64,000 nt of DNA, from contig OY759224.1 in the NCBI GenBank assembly GCA_963662175.1, positions 36,341,489 to 36,405,488 of the forward strand, read 5' to 3'. Below are positions 10,880 to 22,345 of the stretch, piece by piece. The stretch comes from Aradus depressus (taxonomy: Eukaryota > Arthropoda > Insecta > Hemiptera > Aradidae). The translations under genes were made by a program, and so were the position numbers. Under the pieces are notes generated by a model that searched no databases, was not told the origin of the DNA, and saw only the letters and a program-made list of their open reading frames with translations. The stretch's first letter is position 1. Each line of letters opens with the position of its first letter.

Positions 10880-11538
10880 CAGGGTGTCCCAGCATGAAGG
10901 TAAAAAACGTTGAGGTCTTAAAGGAAATTTAATTTTGAACGAAAAATTTCCTATAAACATAGGTCCGATTCGGAACCGTTTCAGAAATATTCAACATCTT
11001 CCAATTCTTGTACTTAGCACTATTTTTTTTGCATCAAATCTCTTATTCTTCCTCAAGTATAAGAGTTAACACAAAGTTAATTATAAGGGTCATGTAATAT
11101 AATGTTTTATCGTTTGAAAGCTTTTTAAATGAACAAGTTTTCTAAATAAAAATTAAGATATACAATACGGACATTTTTTTGAAAAAACGTGAGCTACATT
11201 TGTCCAAGAATTTCCGAATTACACAGTATAAACCGAAGGACTGGCTGTCTATAAACTGTCAAATTCTTGTAATTGTAATAATAAAGTGAACTTATTTTAA
11301 AGGTAATTTCCCGCTCTTAAAGGAAAGGGATGGTATAATTAACTTTGTGTTAGCTCTTATACTTAAGGAGGAATAAGAGATTTTATGCAAAAAAATAGTG
11401 CTAAGTACAAGAATTGGAAGATGTTGAATATTTCTGAAACGGTTCCGAATCCGACCTATGTTTATAGGAAATTTTTCGTTCAAAATTAAATTTCCTTTAA
11501 GACCTCAACGTTTTTTACCTCCATGCTGGGACACCCTG
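10880..11538. mobile_element. Long-TIR MITE (fold-back), 659 bp
   Basis: The ends are cagggtgtcccagcatg and its complement. Arms of roughly 205-210 bp (10880-11088 and 11332-11538) are near-perfect inverted repeats around a 243-bp centre. TA dinucleotides flank both ends (aatata / tatata), consistent with a TA duplication. There is no coding capacity; the minus frame at 11292-11483 is arm sequence. Confidence 0.88.
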
Positions 11539-11659
11539 TATATAAATTTCATTTTTCATGTAAAGAAGTATTCAATTAATAAATAACACAATTACCAGAA
11601 AATAAATTAATTTTAAATGTATCTAAAATGTAATTTGTAGAGACAAGAATAGGAAGGCG

Positions 11660-11773
11660 AATTTATCAGAATAAGCACATTCTAATAGATAACCCAAATT
11701 TAGAATATGCCACTTTGCCTTATACATATTCAGATGAGTAGTAATTTATCAGAATAAGCACATTCTAATAGAT
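11660..11773 (+). repeat. 83-bp tandem repeat, left part (split by gypsy)
   Basis: The unit begins aataagcacattctaatag and starts at 11670 and 11753 (83 bp). The second unit stops at 11773 in AGAT, where the gypsy element begins. The array resumes at 32301 with AGATaaacc, completing the interrupted unit. Confidence 0.9.
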
Positions 11774-11949
11774 TTTAGCATTTATACTATAAGTATAAAA
11801 AAAACATGTTCAAACAAATCGTATTTATTTTCAGAATGATTTATAATATACAAACATATGGTCTGCACTTATCAGGTCGCAGGCTGGCAATGTTGTTTGT
11901 GTATTTGTCCGCTTAGCGACACCGTCGTTGTTCGGGTACATTCGCTACA
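11774..11949 (-). repeat. 3' LTR of gypsy element
   Basis: 176 bp, reading tgtagcgaatg to aaatgctaaa on the minus strand. It is preceded on that strand by a purine-rich tract (ttggggggGAATGA, 11950-11964) that would prime plus-strand synthesis. Confidence 0.9.
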
Positions 11950-12978
11950 TCATTCCCCCCCAACGACGGAGTCGCAGAAACGGACTGTCGGTCTTACCAG
12001 CCTGCCAGCTCGTGTGCGATATGCGGATGGTGTAGGTCCTTCTGTCGCTCTCCCACGTTCGGCAGTCTTTGCGAGGTCGTCTTGTTCTGGAGATCCCAGT
12101 AGAAAAGCAGGCTTGAGCCGGTCCGCTGTCACCGTCACCTCCCGCGTCGGCAGTCGAATGCGGAAGGTCTTTTCACTCCGCTGCAGTACCTTGTATGGCC
12201 CAGAGTAAGGCGGCGTAAGCGGTCTTTGCACTTGGTCCTCCCTCAGGAAGACATGGGAACATGAATCCAGGTCCTTGGGACGGTAAAAAGAGCGTTGGCT
12301 GGCTCGGGGAATCGTAGGTCGCAGCGTAGCCATGGTTTCGCGCAGTCGCCGTAGGACTTCATGGCTGTCCTCCGGTCGCTTCGATGGTTCGAGAAACTCC
12401 CCAGGAAGACACACAGACTGGCCGTATACCATCTCCGCCGCGCTCGCCTCGCCGTCTTCGCGCAGCGCAGAGCGTAGACCCAGAAGAACTGTTGGGAGTA
12501 CCGTCGACCAGCTATCAGAGTTCGTATGGGCCATCAAGGCTGCTTTCAGACAGCGATGCCAACGTTCCACTAAGCCATTTGCCTGCGGGTGGTACGCGGT
12601 AGTACGGCAGCGTTGTATGCCCAGGATCTTGGTTAGTTCATTGAAGAGGTTGGACTCAAATTGTCGCCCTTGGTCGGTTGTAATCCTCAGAGGCACTCCG
12701 AAACGAGAAATCCATCCCTTGTAGAATGCGGTGGCTATAGTCTCCGCGGTGATGTCTTCGATTGGGATGGCCTCGGGCCATCTGGTGAAACGGTCGACGA
12801 GGGTCAAGCAGTATCGTTTGCCACCAGAAGACGGAAGTGGGCCGATTATGTCCAGATGGACATGTTCAAAGCGCCCTGCTGGAGCGAAAGTGCCTAGCGG
12901 TGTTGTCGTATGGCGTTGAATTTTCGCTCGTTGGCAGGCGATGCAGCATCTGGACATCTTCGCAATGTCGACATTCAT
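11950..12978 (-). pseudogene. gypsy pol: integrase
   Basis: The 342-codon frame begins in the zinc-binding region (CCIAC at residues 11-15, the C-x2-C half of H2-C2). The core then carries D43 (HLDIIGPLP), D102 ([10 protein letters not shown]) and E138 (NGLVERW), a D-x58-D-x35-E triad typical of retroviral-type integrases. The C-terminal part continues to the polypurine tract. The H2 half of the zinc finger lies upstream in another frame, across a small duplication near 13020-13075, so pol is broken here. It would normally insert cDNA into chromosomes. Confidence 0.9.
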
Positions 12979-14750
12979 ACTCGGCCAGAAGAACCGGTTC
13001 GAAATAAGTCGGCGAGTAGCCCGGATTCCTGGATGACCTCCCTAGATGGCCTCCCTTTTTCCTGGATTCCTGGATGACTGAGCCCATGGAGTCGGTTGAA
13101 GGTTGCTTCCCTGAAACCTTTTGGAAGGTAGGGCCGCGCTTTTGCTGTAGACGTTTCACAAAGCAAAGGCCTGCCCAACGTTGGAACCTCGATCATCTTC
13201 AGCTGCAAGCTGGAATTCTTCAGGAGTTCAGGAACGTCTTGGTCTTTAGACTGGACTTCTGCGAGTTGCGTCAAGTCATCAGAACAGTAGATTTCCTCCA
13301 TCCTCGACAGTGCGTCAGCCACGGTGTTCTCAGCGCCAGTGACGTGTCTTATGTCTGTCGTAAATTGGCTGATGAAGTTCAGCTGCCTGATTCGCATGGG
13401 TGAAGCTGTGTCCGGTTTCTGGTGAAAAGCGTGAACTAGCGGCTTGTGGTTCGTCAGTATTGCGAACTGCCGGCCTTCGAGAATAGGCCGAAAGTGACGA
13501 ACGGCGCGGTAAATAGCCAGCAATTCCCTGTCGTATGTCGAGTAATTGCGCTCCGCCTCCGTTAAGACCTTGGAGAAGAAACCAAGTGGCCTCCAATTGT
13601 TTTCCTCCTTCTGCTGCAGATCAGCTCCTATGCTTGTTCCAGACGCGTCGCAAGCGATGGAGAGGTCAGCATCAAATTTGGGATGACCGAGAAGCACGGA
13701 CTGTTTCATGGCATTCTTGCATTGCTCGAATGCTGATGTCGCTTGTTCGGACCACTGGATAGGCGTACGGTTATTCCGTTTGCTGCTATTTATATATTTA
13801 TTGAGTTCCCTCTGCATACTAGCGGCCTTAGGTATGCAGCGGCGGTAGAAATTTACCATTCCGAGGAAACGTCGCAACTCCTTCACGGTCTTTGGCCGGG
13901 GGTAGTCGCCGATGACTTGAACCTTTTGCGGAAGAGGTGATATTCCCTGGGATGACACTTTATACCCAAGAAACTCGACCTCGGTCTGGTCGAATACGCA
14001 CTTTGTGGGGTTGAGCGTGACACCATGCATGTCTAGGCGTCGGAAAACCTCCTTCAGGTGCGCGCGGTGTTCATTGTCGGTCTTCGACGCGACCAGGATG
14101 TCGTCGATGTAGACGTAAACCAACGTCACGTCTCGGAAGATGTCGTCCATAAACCGTTGGAACGTCTGTGCAGCGTTCCTTAAGCCAAAAGACATTCGCG
14201 TAAACTCGAAGAGTCCGAAAGGTGTGATGACTGCCGTCTTCGGGATGTCCTCTTCTGCAATAGGAATTTGAAAATAAGCTTTGTTAAGATCAAGTGTACT
14301 GAAGACTTTCTTCCCATGCAAGTTGGTATTGAAGTCCTGAATATTGGGTATTCCGTATCTATCGGGCAAAGTCTGGGCGTTGAGTTGCCTATAATCGCCA
14401 CAAGGTCTGACACCGCCGTTTTTCTTGTAGACAACGTGTAACGGGCTGGCCCAGGGACTTTTCGACGGTCTGCACACGCCTTCGGCCATCATCTTTCGGA
14501 ACTCCTCGCGCGTTGCGTTGTATTTTTCTGGTGCCAGTCTACGCTTTTTAGCATTTACAGGACGCCCAGTAGTCTCGATTACATTCCTTACTGCATGCTT
14601 CGGTGATTTCAGTACTGCCGATGGTCGCACTATGCTGCGGAACTCGTTTAGCAGGTCAGCATATCGGTGTCCGGCTGGTAGGTTCGAGATGGTGGCGACT
14701 GGTCTGCACCTATGATTGGACGGTTGATGTCGGCAAGGATGAACCGCCAA
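12975..14750 (-). pseudogene. gypsy pol: reverse transcriptase and RNase H
   Basis: 591 codons. RT landmarks are LDLNKAY (153-159), the SFGLRNA motif near 187 and the catalytic YIDD at 214-217. The tether and RNase H follow ([11 protein letters not shown], then [12 protein letters not shown] and LTNHKPL), and the frame ends at the HGLSHPG half of the integrase zinc finger. A duplicated tggattcctggatgac motif near 13020-13075 shifts the frame into integrase. At the other end the protease frame (14648-14938) overlaps out of frame, with apparent loss of the usual linker residues. The first 20 or so codons are therefore shadow rather than original sequence. Confidence 0.9.
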
Positions 14751-14938
14751 AGTAGGGGTCTGCGCAGACCAAGATCAAGTTGGCAGCTAGCATCGCCGTA
14801 AGTTCGGATTTCAGTGCCATTGGCAGCGTATAGCACGAAGTCTGTTGGCTTTCTACGTGCTAGTTTCTTCGCCGGCCATACTGATACCGCTGCCCCCGTA
14901 TCAACGAGATACTGTACTCCGGAGTGCTTGTCGTACAC
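14648..14938 (-). pseudogene. gypsy pol: aspartic protease
   Basis: The peptide has the retropepsin active-site motif LVDTGAAVSVWP near residues 11-22 and the second conserved block PIIGAD near residue 77. Both are diagnostic for Ty3/gypsy proteases, which cleave the Gag-Pol polyprotein. It runs out of frame into the RT frame just after IIGAD. Confidence 0.88.
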
Positions 14939-15009
14939 AAACAGTCGGCGGTGAACGTTGTCAGCGACGGGGTCCGCCTTCGCCGTCGCCTCAGCTAGTT
15001 TAAATTCTT

Positions 15010-15824
15010 ACAGTTCCAGGTGCAGGGTTTCCGGCATTTCTCGGCCTTCTCCCTGAAGCGCTGGTAGTAACATCAGCCGTCGACATACTCCCTGAAATCG
15101 TTCTCCTGCCGGAGCTCTACGTTCCTGCGACCATGGCCGCGACGCCTATCGCACCGTGGGCTCTGGTCACGATGTGCCTTCAGCGCCGCAACCTCAGCAG
15201 TCAGCTTTTCAATAGACTCGAGTAAAGGCCCTAAAGAGTTACTAACCTGTGGAGCTGAGACCTGACATAAGTTGGCCCCGTACACTTCGGAGATCCTGTC
15301 GGCGATCTCGGCCTGTTTCTCGATATCGTCTTGCGCAGTGGTGGCCAAGGCGACCTGCATTCTATCTGGCAAACCTCGAAGCCAGAGGGAGCGCAGCAAC
15401 TCCTTGGGGACTGTTGGGCCCGCGAGTCGCTTCAACTCTCGCAAGAAGTGCGACGGCCGCTCGTCACCGAGATGTTGTCCTCTAAGAGCTTTCTGATCCG
15501 GTGATTGTCAGATTCTGCGAATATGGCTATAAGCATCCGTTTCAAGTCTTCGTATGGCGTCTCAGTGGGGTGTTTAACCAGATCCGAAACTTGCTTAAGG
15601 ACGTCATAGTCCAGGGTGGCCACAATGGCTTGAAATTGTGACTTTGAAGATGTTACCCGGCTTGAAGAAAACACGGCCTCGGCCTGACAGAACCACAACT
15701 CTGGGTCCGCCTTCCAGAATGCCGGTATCCTCACGTGCGGTGCGAAGGATGCTACCGGTTCGAAAGGCTGCTCGGTCCCATTGGCGGTTAGTTGTAGCTC
15801 CGGTGTGTCTGGCATAGTGATCAC
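15010..15824 (-). pseudogene. gypsy gag, frameshifted
   Basis: The N-terminal part (15432-15824) starts near MPDTPELQL and contains IPAFWKADPELWF, the capsid motif of arthropod gypsy Gag. It loses frame near 15490. The continuation (15073-15444) reads RELKRLAGPTVPKELLRSLW, again typical of this Gag lineage. After a TGA, a C-rich tail with zinc-knuckle-like spacing (15010-15070) remains. One frameshift and one stop thus inactivate the structural protein. Confidence 0.88.
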
Positions 15825-15900
15825 TTTGAGTGTAAAAAAAAAATAATAATAATAATAAATATTCTAACACTCACCAATTCGGTTTTGGTGTTTTCACAAA

Positions 15901-15919
15901 TTCACTGTCGGGGTCACCA
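15901..15919 (-). other. gypsy primer binding site
   Basis: On the minus strand, directly after the 5' LTR and one extra base, lies tggtgaccccgacagtgaa. It starts with TGG, as expected for pairing with a tRNA 3' CCA. The tRNA is not assigned. Confidence 0.75.
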
Positions 15920-15920
15920 C

Positions 15921-15990
15921 TTTAGCATTTATACTATAAGTATAAAAAAAACGTGTTCAAACAAATCGTATTTATTTTCAGAATGATTTA
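15921..15990 (-). repeat. 5' LTR of gypsy, 3' portion (70 bp)
   Basis: It is colinear with 11774-11843 of the other LTR. It is interrupted at 15990 after gattta, where the Helitron starts, and continues at 32195. Confidence 0.93.
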
Positions 15991-17280
15991 TCTATATTAA
16001 TAAAGCTGAAACGGGGTTTGTTTGTTTGTTTGTTTGTTTGTTTGTATGTATGTTTGTTCCAGCATCACGCCCAAACCGCTGGACGGATTTTTATGAAACT
16101 GCCCATGTAGCATTCTTTTGAGCCCGATTGAATAATAGGCTATGTGGCGTCCCAAAATTTTAATCGGGAGGGAGGGTTGTGGGGGGGCCTAAGTATAAAA
16201 ATAGTGCTAACTCATTAAATAATGGGCGAATTGTCATGAAATTTCACAGGTAGTCTTTTTAAAATCCAAACAGGAAAAAAAGGTGTGTGGCGTCCCAAAG
16301 TTTTGATCGGGAGGGGGGGTTGTAAGGGGGGCCTAAGTATATAAATAGTGCTAACACATTAACTAATGGTCGAATTGTCATGAAATTTCACACGTAGTCT
16401 TTTTAAAAGCCAAACAAGAAAAAAAGATGTGTGGCGTCCCAAAGTTTTGAACGGGAGGGGGGGTTGTGGGGGGGGCCTAAGTATAAATATAGAGCTAACT
16501 CTTTAACGGTTGGTCGGATTGTCACGAAATTTCACATGGAGTATTCCTGAAGACCAAATAGAAAAATAGGCGGTGTGACGGCTCAAAATTTTTTACGGGA
16601 GGTGGGGGTAGTGGGGGGGGGCCTAAGTATAAATATAGAGCTAACTCATTAACTAATGGGCGAATCGTCATGAAATTTCACATGTAGTATTTTTAAAAGC
16701 CAAATAGGAAAAAAAGGTGTGTGGCGTCCTAAAGTTTTGAACGGGAGGGGAGGTTGTGGGGGGGCTTAAGTATAAATATAGAGCTAACTCTTTAACGGTT
16801 GGTCGGATTGTCACGAAATTTCACATGGAGTATTCCTGAAGGCCAAATAGAAAAATAAGGTGTGTGGCGTTCCAAAGTTTTGATCAGGAGGGGGGGTTGT
16901 AAGGGGGGCCTACGTATATAAATAGTGCTAACTCATTAAATAATGGTCGAATTGTCATGAAATTTCACATGTAGTATTCCTAAAGGTCAAATAGAAATAT
17001 TAGGTGTGTGACGGCCCAAAATTTTGAACAGGAAGGAGGGTTGTGGGGGGGGGGGCTAAATATACATATAGAGTTAGCTCATTAACGGTTGGTCGTATTG
17101 TCACGAAATTTCGCATATATTATTCCTGAAGGCCAAATAGAAAAATAAGGAGTGTGTCGTCCCGAAGTTTTGAACGGGTGGCGGGGTTGAGGGGGGGGGG
17201 GGGGACTAAGTATAAATATAGAGTTAGCTCATTAACGGTTGATCGTATTGTCATGAATCGGATTGTCATGAATTTCACAT
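15991..17280 (+). repeat. Helitron unit 1: 5' end and about 8 x 145-bp leader repeats
   Basis: After the (GTTT)n stretch at 16017-16045, units of about 145 bp repeat. Each carries aagtataaatatagagctaac, gaaatttcacatgtagta, ggtgtgtggcgtccc and a G-rich gggaggggggg tract. Copies begin near 16191, 16336, 16479, 16626, 16768, 16912, 17058 and 17208. Confidence 0.88.
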
Positions 17281-18250
17281 GTAGTAGTAGTAACTATGTA
17301 TTCGCTGTGGGGTTCACTGTTGCAAGACATTTACTAGCTGTGATGTCCAGCGTTCCTAATATCGTACTAGCTGTGGGGTCCGCTGTTGCAAGGTACTTAC
17401 TAGCTGTAGTGCTCAGCCCCAGCGTTTCTAACTATGTACTGGCTGTGGGGTTCGCTGTTGCAAGGCACCTATAAGACATTTACTAGATGTAATGCCCAGC
17501 GTTTCTAATTACGTACTAGCTGTGGGGTCTGCTGTTGCAAGGCGCTAGCAGTGCGGCGCAGCGTATTTCACTCGTAGGTACTAGCTGTGGGGTCCGCCGT
17601 TGCAAAACTCATACTAGCTGTGATGCCCTGTGGTTCTAACTACATACTATCTGTGGGGTTCGCAGTTTCAAGGCACCTACTACCTGTAGGGCCCAGCGTT
17701 CCTAAAAACGTACTAGTTGTGGGGTCCGTCGTTGCAAAAGCATACTAGCTGTGATGCCCAGGGTTCCTAATATCGTACTAGCTGTGGGGTCCGTTGTTGC
17801 AAGGCATTTACTAGCTGTAGTGCCCAGCGTTCCTAACTTCGTACTAGCTGTGGGGTCCGTTGTTGCAAGGCATTTACTAGCTGTAGTGCCCAGCGTTCCT
17901 AACTTCGTACTAGCTGTGGGGTCCGCTGTTGCGAGGCACATACTAGCTGTGGTGACCAGCGTTCCTAACTACGTACTAGCTGTTGGGTCCGCCGTCGCAA
18001 GGCACATACTAGCTATGATGCCCAGCATTCCCAACTACGTACTAGCTGTGGTGCTCAGCGTTGCAAGCCACATACTAGCTGTGGTCACAAACGTTCTTAA
18101 GTACGCACTGACTAGGACGTCCAGCGATGCTAAGTATTCACTAGGTGTGGCTTCCGCCGTTGAAAGGCGCATACTAGCTGTGGTGCCCAGGGGTCCTAAA
18201 AACTTACTAGCGTTACAACAGCTGAAGGACTATAAGCCTTATTCCGTATG
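17281..18250 (+). repeat. Helitron unit 1: 66-bp minisatellite
   Basis: The period is 66 bp (gtactagctg at 17841 and 17907), built from two diverged 33-bp halves that each contain tactagctgt. Because 66 is a multiple of 3, long open frames arise on both strands; they are repeat translations. Confidence 0.9.
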
Positions 18251-18362
18251 AATAATCGAAAATTATAACATCATGAATGTACTGTCGAGGAACTGAATAG
18301 CGTTATAGAAGATATTGGGAGAAAAATCAATGTTCCCCGGGCAACGCCGGGTATAACTGCTA
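18251..18362 (+). other. Helitron unit 1: internal 3' end hairpin
   Basis: Shares the true 3' terminus sequence, including the gaggaactgaatagcg stretch and the cccgg-gcaacg-ccggg hairpin. It reads ctgctata instead of ctgctag|t, so the terminal CTAG is not preserved. Confidence 0.85.
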
Positions 18363-19797
18363 TAGATTTAATATTTGTTAAAACTGATAGAGAACGACCG
18401 GATTATCTGAATCCTACACAAAAATCAAAATAAAAATGTTTTTCAAAAAAGTTGCGCTATTTAACGGTTTATAGGCTTAATATTTGTTAAAACTGATAGA
18501 GAACGACCGGATTATCTGAATCCTACACAAAAATCAAAATAAAAATGTTTTTCAACAAATTTGCGCTATTTAACGGTTTATAGGCTTAATAATTGTTAAA
18601 ACTGATACGACAGATTCAGATTTATCCGGAAAGTCCCATCCGAAGGACGACGTGCTCAAGGCTATTTTCAAGCTAAGTGAAATTTCACCTACCCAGGTTT
18701 ATTTACATAACATACGTCTCATTATCGAGTACCTCACATTCGAAAAAGTCCTGGAACATCGCTTAAAGTCCCATCCGAAGGACGACGTGCTCATAGTTAT
18801 TTTCACTTCCCGATTAAAACATCTGACCTAAGTGCCTCAGCTAGATTTCTAAGTGGCGATCCTGAGTTCGGTAGACTCCATTCTTCAAATTTCTCGCTTT
18901 TTAACGGTTTATAGATTAAATATTTGTTAAAACTGATAGAGAACGACCGGATTATCTGAATCCTACACAAAAATCAAAATAAAAATGTTTTTCAAGAAAT
19001 TTGCGCAATTTAACGGTTTATAGGCTTAATAATTGTTAAAACTGATACGACAGATTCAGATTTATCCGGAAAGTCCCATCCGAAGGACGACGTGCTCAAG
19101 GCTTTCAACCTAAGTAGAAATTGACCTACCCAGGTTTATTTACATAACATACGTCTCATTATCGAGTACCTCACATTCGAAAAAGTCCTGGAACATCGCT
19201 TAAAGTCCCATCCGAAGGACGACGTGCTCATAGTTATTTTTCACTTCCCGATTAAAACATCTGACCTAAGTGCCTCAGCTAGATTTCTAAGTGGCGATCC
19301 TGAGCTCGGTAGACTCCATTCTTGAAATTTCTCGCTTTTTAACGGTTTATAGATTAAATATTTGTTAAAACTGATAGAGAACGACCGGATTATCTGAATC
19401 CTACACAAAAATCAAAATAAAAATGTTTTTCAACAAATTTGCGCTATTTAACGGTTTATAGGCTTAATAATTGTTAAAACTGATACGACAGATTCAGATT
19501 TATCCCGAAAGTCCCATCCGAAGGACGACGTGCTCAAGGCTATTTTCAACCTAAGTGATATTTCACCTACCCAGGTTTATTTACATAACATACGTCTCAT
19601 TATCGAGTACCTCACATTCGAAAAAGCCCTGGATCATCGCTTAATGTCCCATCCGAAGGACGAAGTGCTCAAAGTTATTTTTAACTTCCCGATTAAAACA
19701 TCTGACCTAAGTGCCTCAGCTAGATTTCTAAGTGGCGATCCTGAGCTCGGTAGACTCCATTCTTCAAATTTCTTGCTTTTTAACTGTTTATAGATTT
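18363..19797 (+). repeat. 440-bp satellite, array 1 (about 3 units)
   Basis: The period is 438-441 bp (ttaacggtttatagat at 18901 and 19339, and the variant ttaactgtttatagat at 19780). Each unit holds two gtcccatccgaaggac modules. Sequence around them is the reverse complement of the SINE-A body. Open frames of about 87 codons recur per unit and are not genes. Confidence 0.9.
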
Positions 19798-19998
19798 AAT
19801 ATTTGTTAACTGACAGACCCATAGAGTGTGCTGGTTTCGGATTATGCCAACGTCAGCACAACGTTCAGACTGACTTTAAATATGGTGACACCGATCCACT
19901 ATGGAAGAAAAATGCCAAAAAAAAAAAGATGTATGTATAGATATGAACACAAATTAAAACATTATGATATAATCTATATTATCATCATTGTGATATAA
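19798..19998 (+). repeat. 200-bp linker before internal Helitron 5' end (copy 1)
   Basis: Contains gctggtttcggattatgcc, an A11 tract and gatataatctatatta. It is repeated almost identically at 29088-29278. The cggtttcgg...gtcagca portion is weakly similar to 59930-59950. Confidence 0.8.
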
Positions 19999-21262
19999 TC
20001 TATATTAATAAAGCTGAAACGGGGTTTGTTTGTTTGTATGTATGTTTGTTCCAGCATCACGCCCAAACCGCTGGACGGATTTTTATGAAACTGCCCATGA
20101 AGCATTCTTTTGAGCCCGATTGAATAATAGGCTATGTGGCGTCCCAAAATTTTAATCGGGAGGGGGGGTTGTGGGGGGGCCTAAGTATAAAAATAGTGCT
20201 AACTCAATAACTAATGGGCGAATTGTCATGAAATTTCACAGGTAGTCTTTTTAAAATCCAAACAGGAAAAAAAGGTGTGTGGCGTCCCAAAGTTTTGATC
20301 GGGAGGGGGGGTTGTAAGGGGGGCCTAAGTATATAAATAGTGCTAACACTTTAACTAATGGTCGAATTGTCATGAAATTTCACACGTAATCTTTTTAAAA
20401 GCCAAACAAGAAAAAAAGATGTGTGGCGTCCCAAAGTTTTGAACGGGAGGGGGGGTTGTGGGTGGGCCTAAGTATAAATATAGAGCTAACTCATTAACTA
20501 ATGGGCGAATCGTAATGAAATTTCACATGTAGTATTCCTGAAGACCAAATAAAAAAATAGGCGGTGTGACGGCTCAAAATTTTTTACGGGAGGGGGGGTA
20601 TGGGGGGGGCCTAAGTATAAATATAGAGCTAACTCATTAACTAATGGGCGAATCGTCATGAAATTTCACATGTAGTATTTTTAAAAGCCAAATAGGAAAA
20701 AAAGATGTGTGGCGTCCTAAAGTTTTGAACGGGAGGGGGGGTTGTAGGGGGGCTTAAGTATAAATATAGAGCTAACTCTTTAACGGTTGGTCGGATTGTC
20801 ACGAAATTTCACATGGAGTATTCCTGAAGGCCAAATAGAAAAATAAGGTGTGTGGCGTTCCAAAGTTTGGATCGGGAGGGGGGGTTGTAAAAGGGGCCTA
20901 CGTATATAAATAGTGCTAACTCATTAACTAATGGTCGAATTGTCATGAAATTTCACATGTAGTATTCCTAAAGGTCAAATAGAAATATTAGGTGTGTGAC
21001 GGCCCAAAATTTTGAACAGGAAGGAGGGTTGTGGGGGGGGGCTAAATATACATATAGAGTTAGCTCATTAACGGTTGGTCGTATTGTCACGAAATTTCGC
21101 ATATATTATTCCTGAAGGCCAAATAGAAAAATAAGAAGTGTGGCGTCCCGAAGTTTTGAACGGGTGGCGGGGTTGAGGGGGGGGGGACTAAGTATAAATA
21201 TAGAGCTAGCTCATTAACGGTTGATCGTATTGTCATGAATCGGATTGTCATGAATTTCACAT
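19999..21262 (+). repeat. Helitron unit 2: 5' end and leader repeats
   Basis: Starts tctatattaataaagctg at 19999 and is nearly identical to unit 1, with a few fewer GTTT repeats and one rearranged leader repeat near 20460-20530. It is preceded by ATA, without a fresh A|T target signature. Confidence 0.88.
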
Positions 21263-22232
21263 GTAGTAGTAGTAACTATGTATTCGCTGTGGGGTTCACT
21301 GTTGCAAGACATTTACTAGCTGTGATGTCCAGCGTTCCTAATATCGTACTAGCTGTGGGGTCCGCTGTTGCAAGGTACTTACTAGCTGTAGTGCTCAGCC
21401 CCAGCGTTCCTAACTATGTACTGGCTGTGTGGTTCGCTGTTGCAAGGCACCTATAAGACATTTACTAGCTGTAATGCCCAGCGTTTCTAATTACGTACTA
21501 GCTGTGGGGTCTGCTGTTGCAAGGCGCTAGCAGTGCGGCGCAGCGTATTTCACTCGTAGGTACTAGCTGTGGGGTCCGCCGTTGCAAAACTCATACTAGC
21601 TGTGATGCCCTGTGGTTCTAACTACATACTATCTGTGGGGTTCGCAGTTGCAAGGCACCTACTACCTGTAGGGCCCAGCGTTCCTAAAAACGTACTAGCT
21701 GTAGGGTCCGTCGTTGCAAAAGCATACTAGCTGTGATGCCCAGGGTTCCTAATATCGTACTAGCTGTGGGGTCCGTTGTTGCAAGGCATTTACTAGCTGT
21801 AGTGCCCAGCGTTCCTAACTTCGTACTAGCTGTGGGGTCCGTTGTTGCAAGGCATTTACTAGCTGTAGTGCCCAGCGTTCCTAACTTCGTACTAGCTGTG
21901 GGGTCCGCTGTTACGAGGCACATACTAGCTGTGGTGACCAGCGTTCCTAACTACGTACTAGCTGTTGGGTCCGCCGTCGCAAGGCACATACTAGCTATGA
22001 TGCCCAGCATTCCCAACTACGTACTAGCTGTGGTGCTCAGCGTTGCAAGCCACATACTAGCTGTGGTCACAAACGTTCTTAAGTACGCACTGACTAGGAC
22101 GTCCAGCGATGCTAAGTATTCACTAGGTGTGGCTTCCGCCGTTGAAAGGCGCATACTAGCTGTGGTGCCCAGGGGTCCTAAAAACTTACTAGCGTTACAA
22201 CAGCTGAAGGACTATAAGCCTTATTCCGTATG
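21263..22232 (+). repeat. Helitron unit 2: 66-bp minisatellite
   Basis: Almost base-for-base the same as 17281-18250 with scattered substitutions, showing recent duplication of the whole block of about 4 kb. Confidence 0.9.
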
Positions 22233-22345
22233 AATAATTGAAAATTATAACATCATGAATGTACTGTCGAGGAACTGAATAGCGTTATAGAAGATATTGG
22301 GAGAAAAATCAAAGTTCCCCGGGCAACGCCGGGTATAACTGCTAT
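22233..22345 (+). other. Helitron unit 2: internal 3' end hairpin
   Basis: Same hairpin and ctgctata ending as unit 1, then directly into the 440-bp satellite. Confidence 0.85.

Noticed and set aside
12332..13403. Plus-strand ORFs opposite gypsy pol
   Set aside because: Antisense shadows of the GC-rich integrase and RNase H coding sequence.
17751..18251. 166-codon open frame with repeated hydrophobic 22-residue units (also 21733-22233, 31681-32082)
   Set aside because: Translation of the 66-bp minisatellite. Period is a multiple of 3 and both strands stay open; no start context or codon bias.
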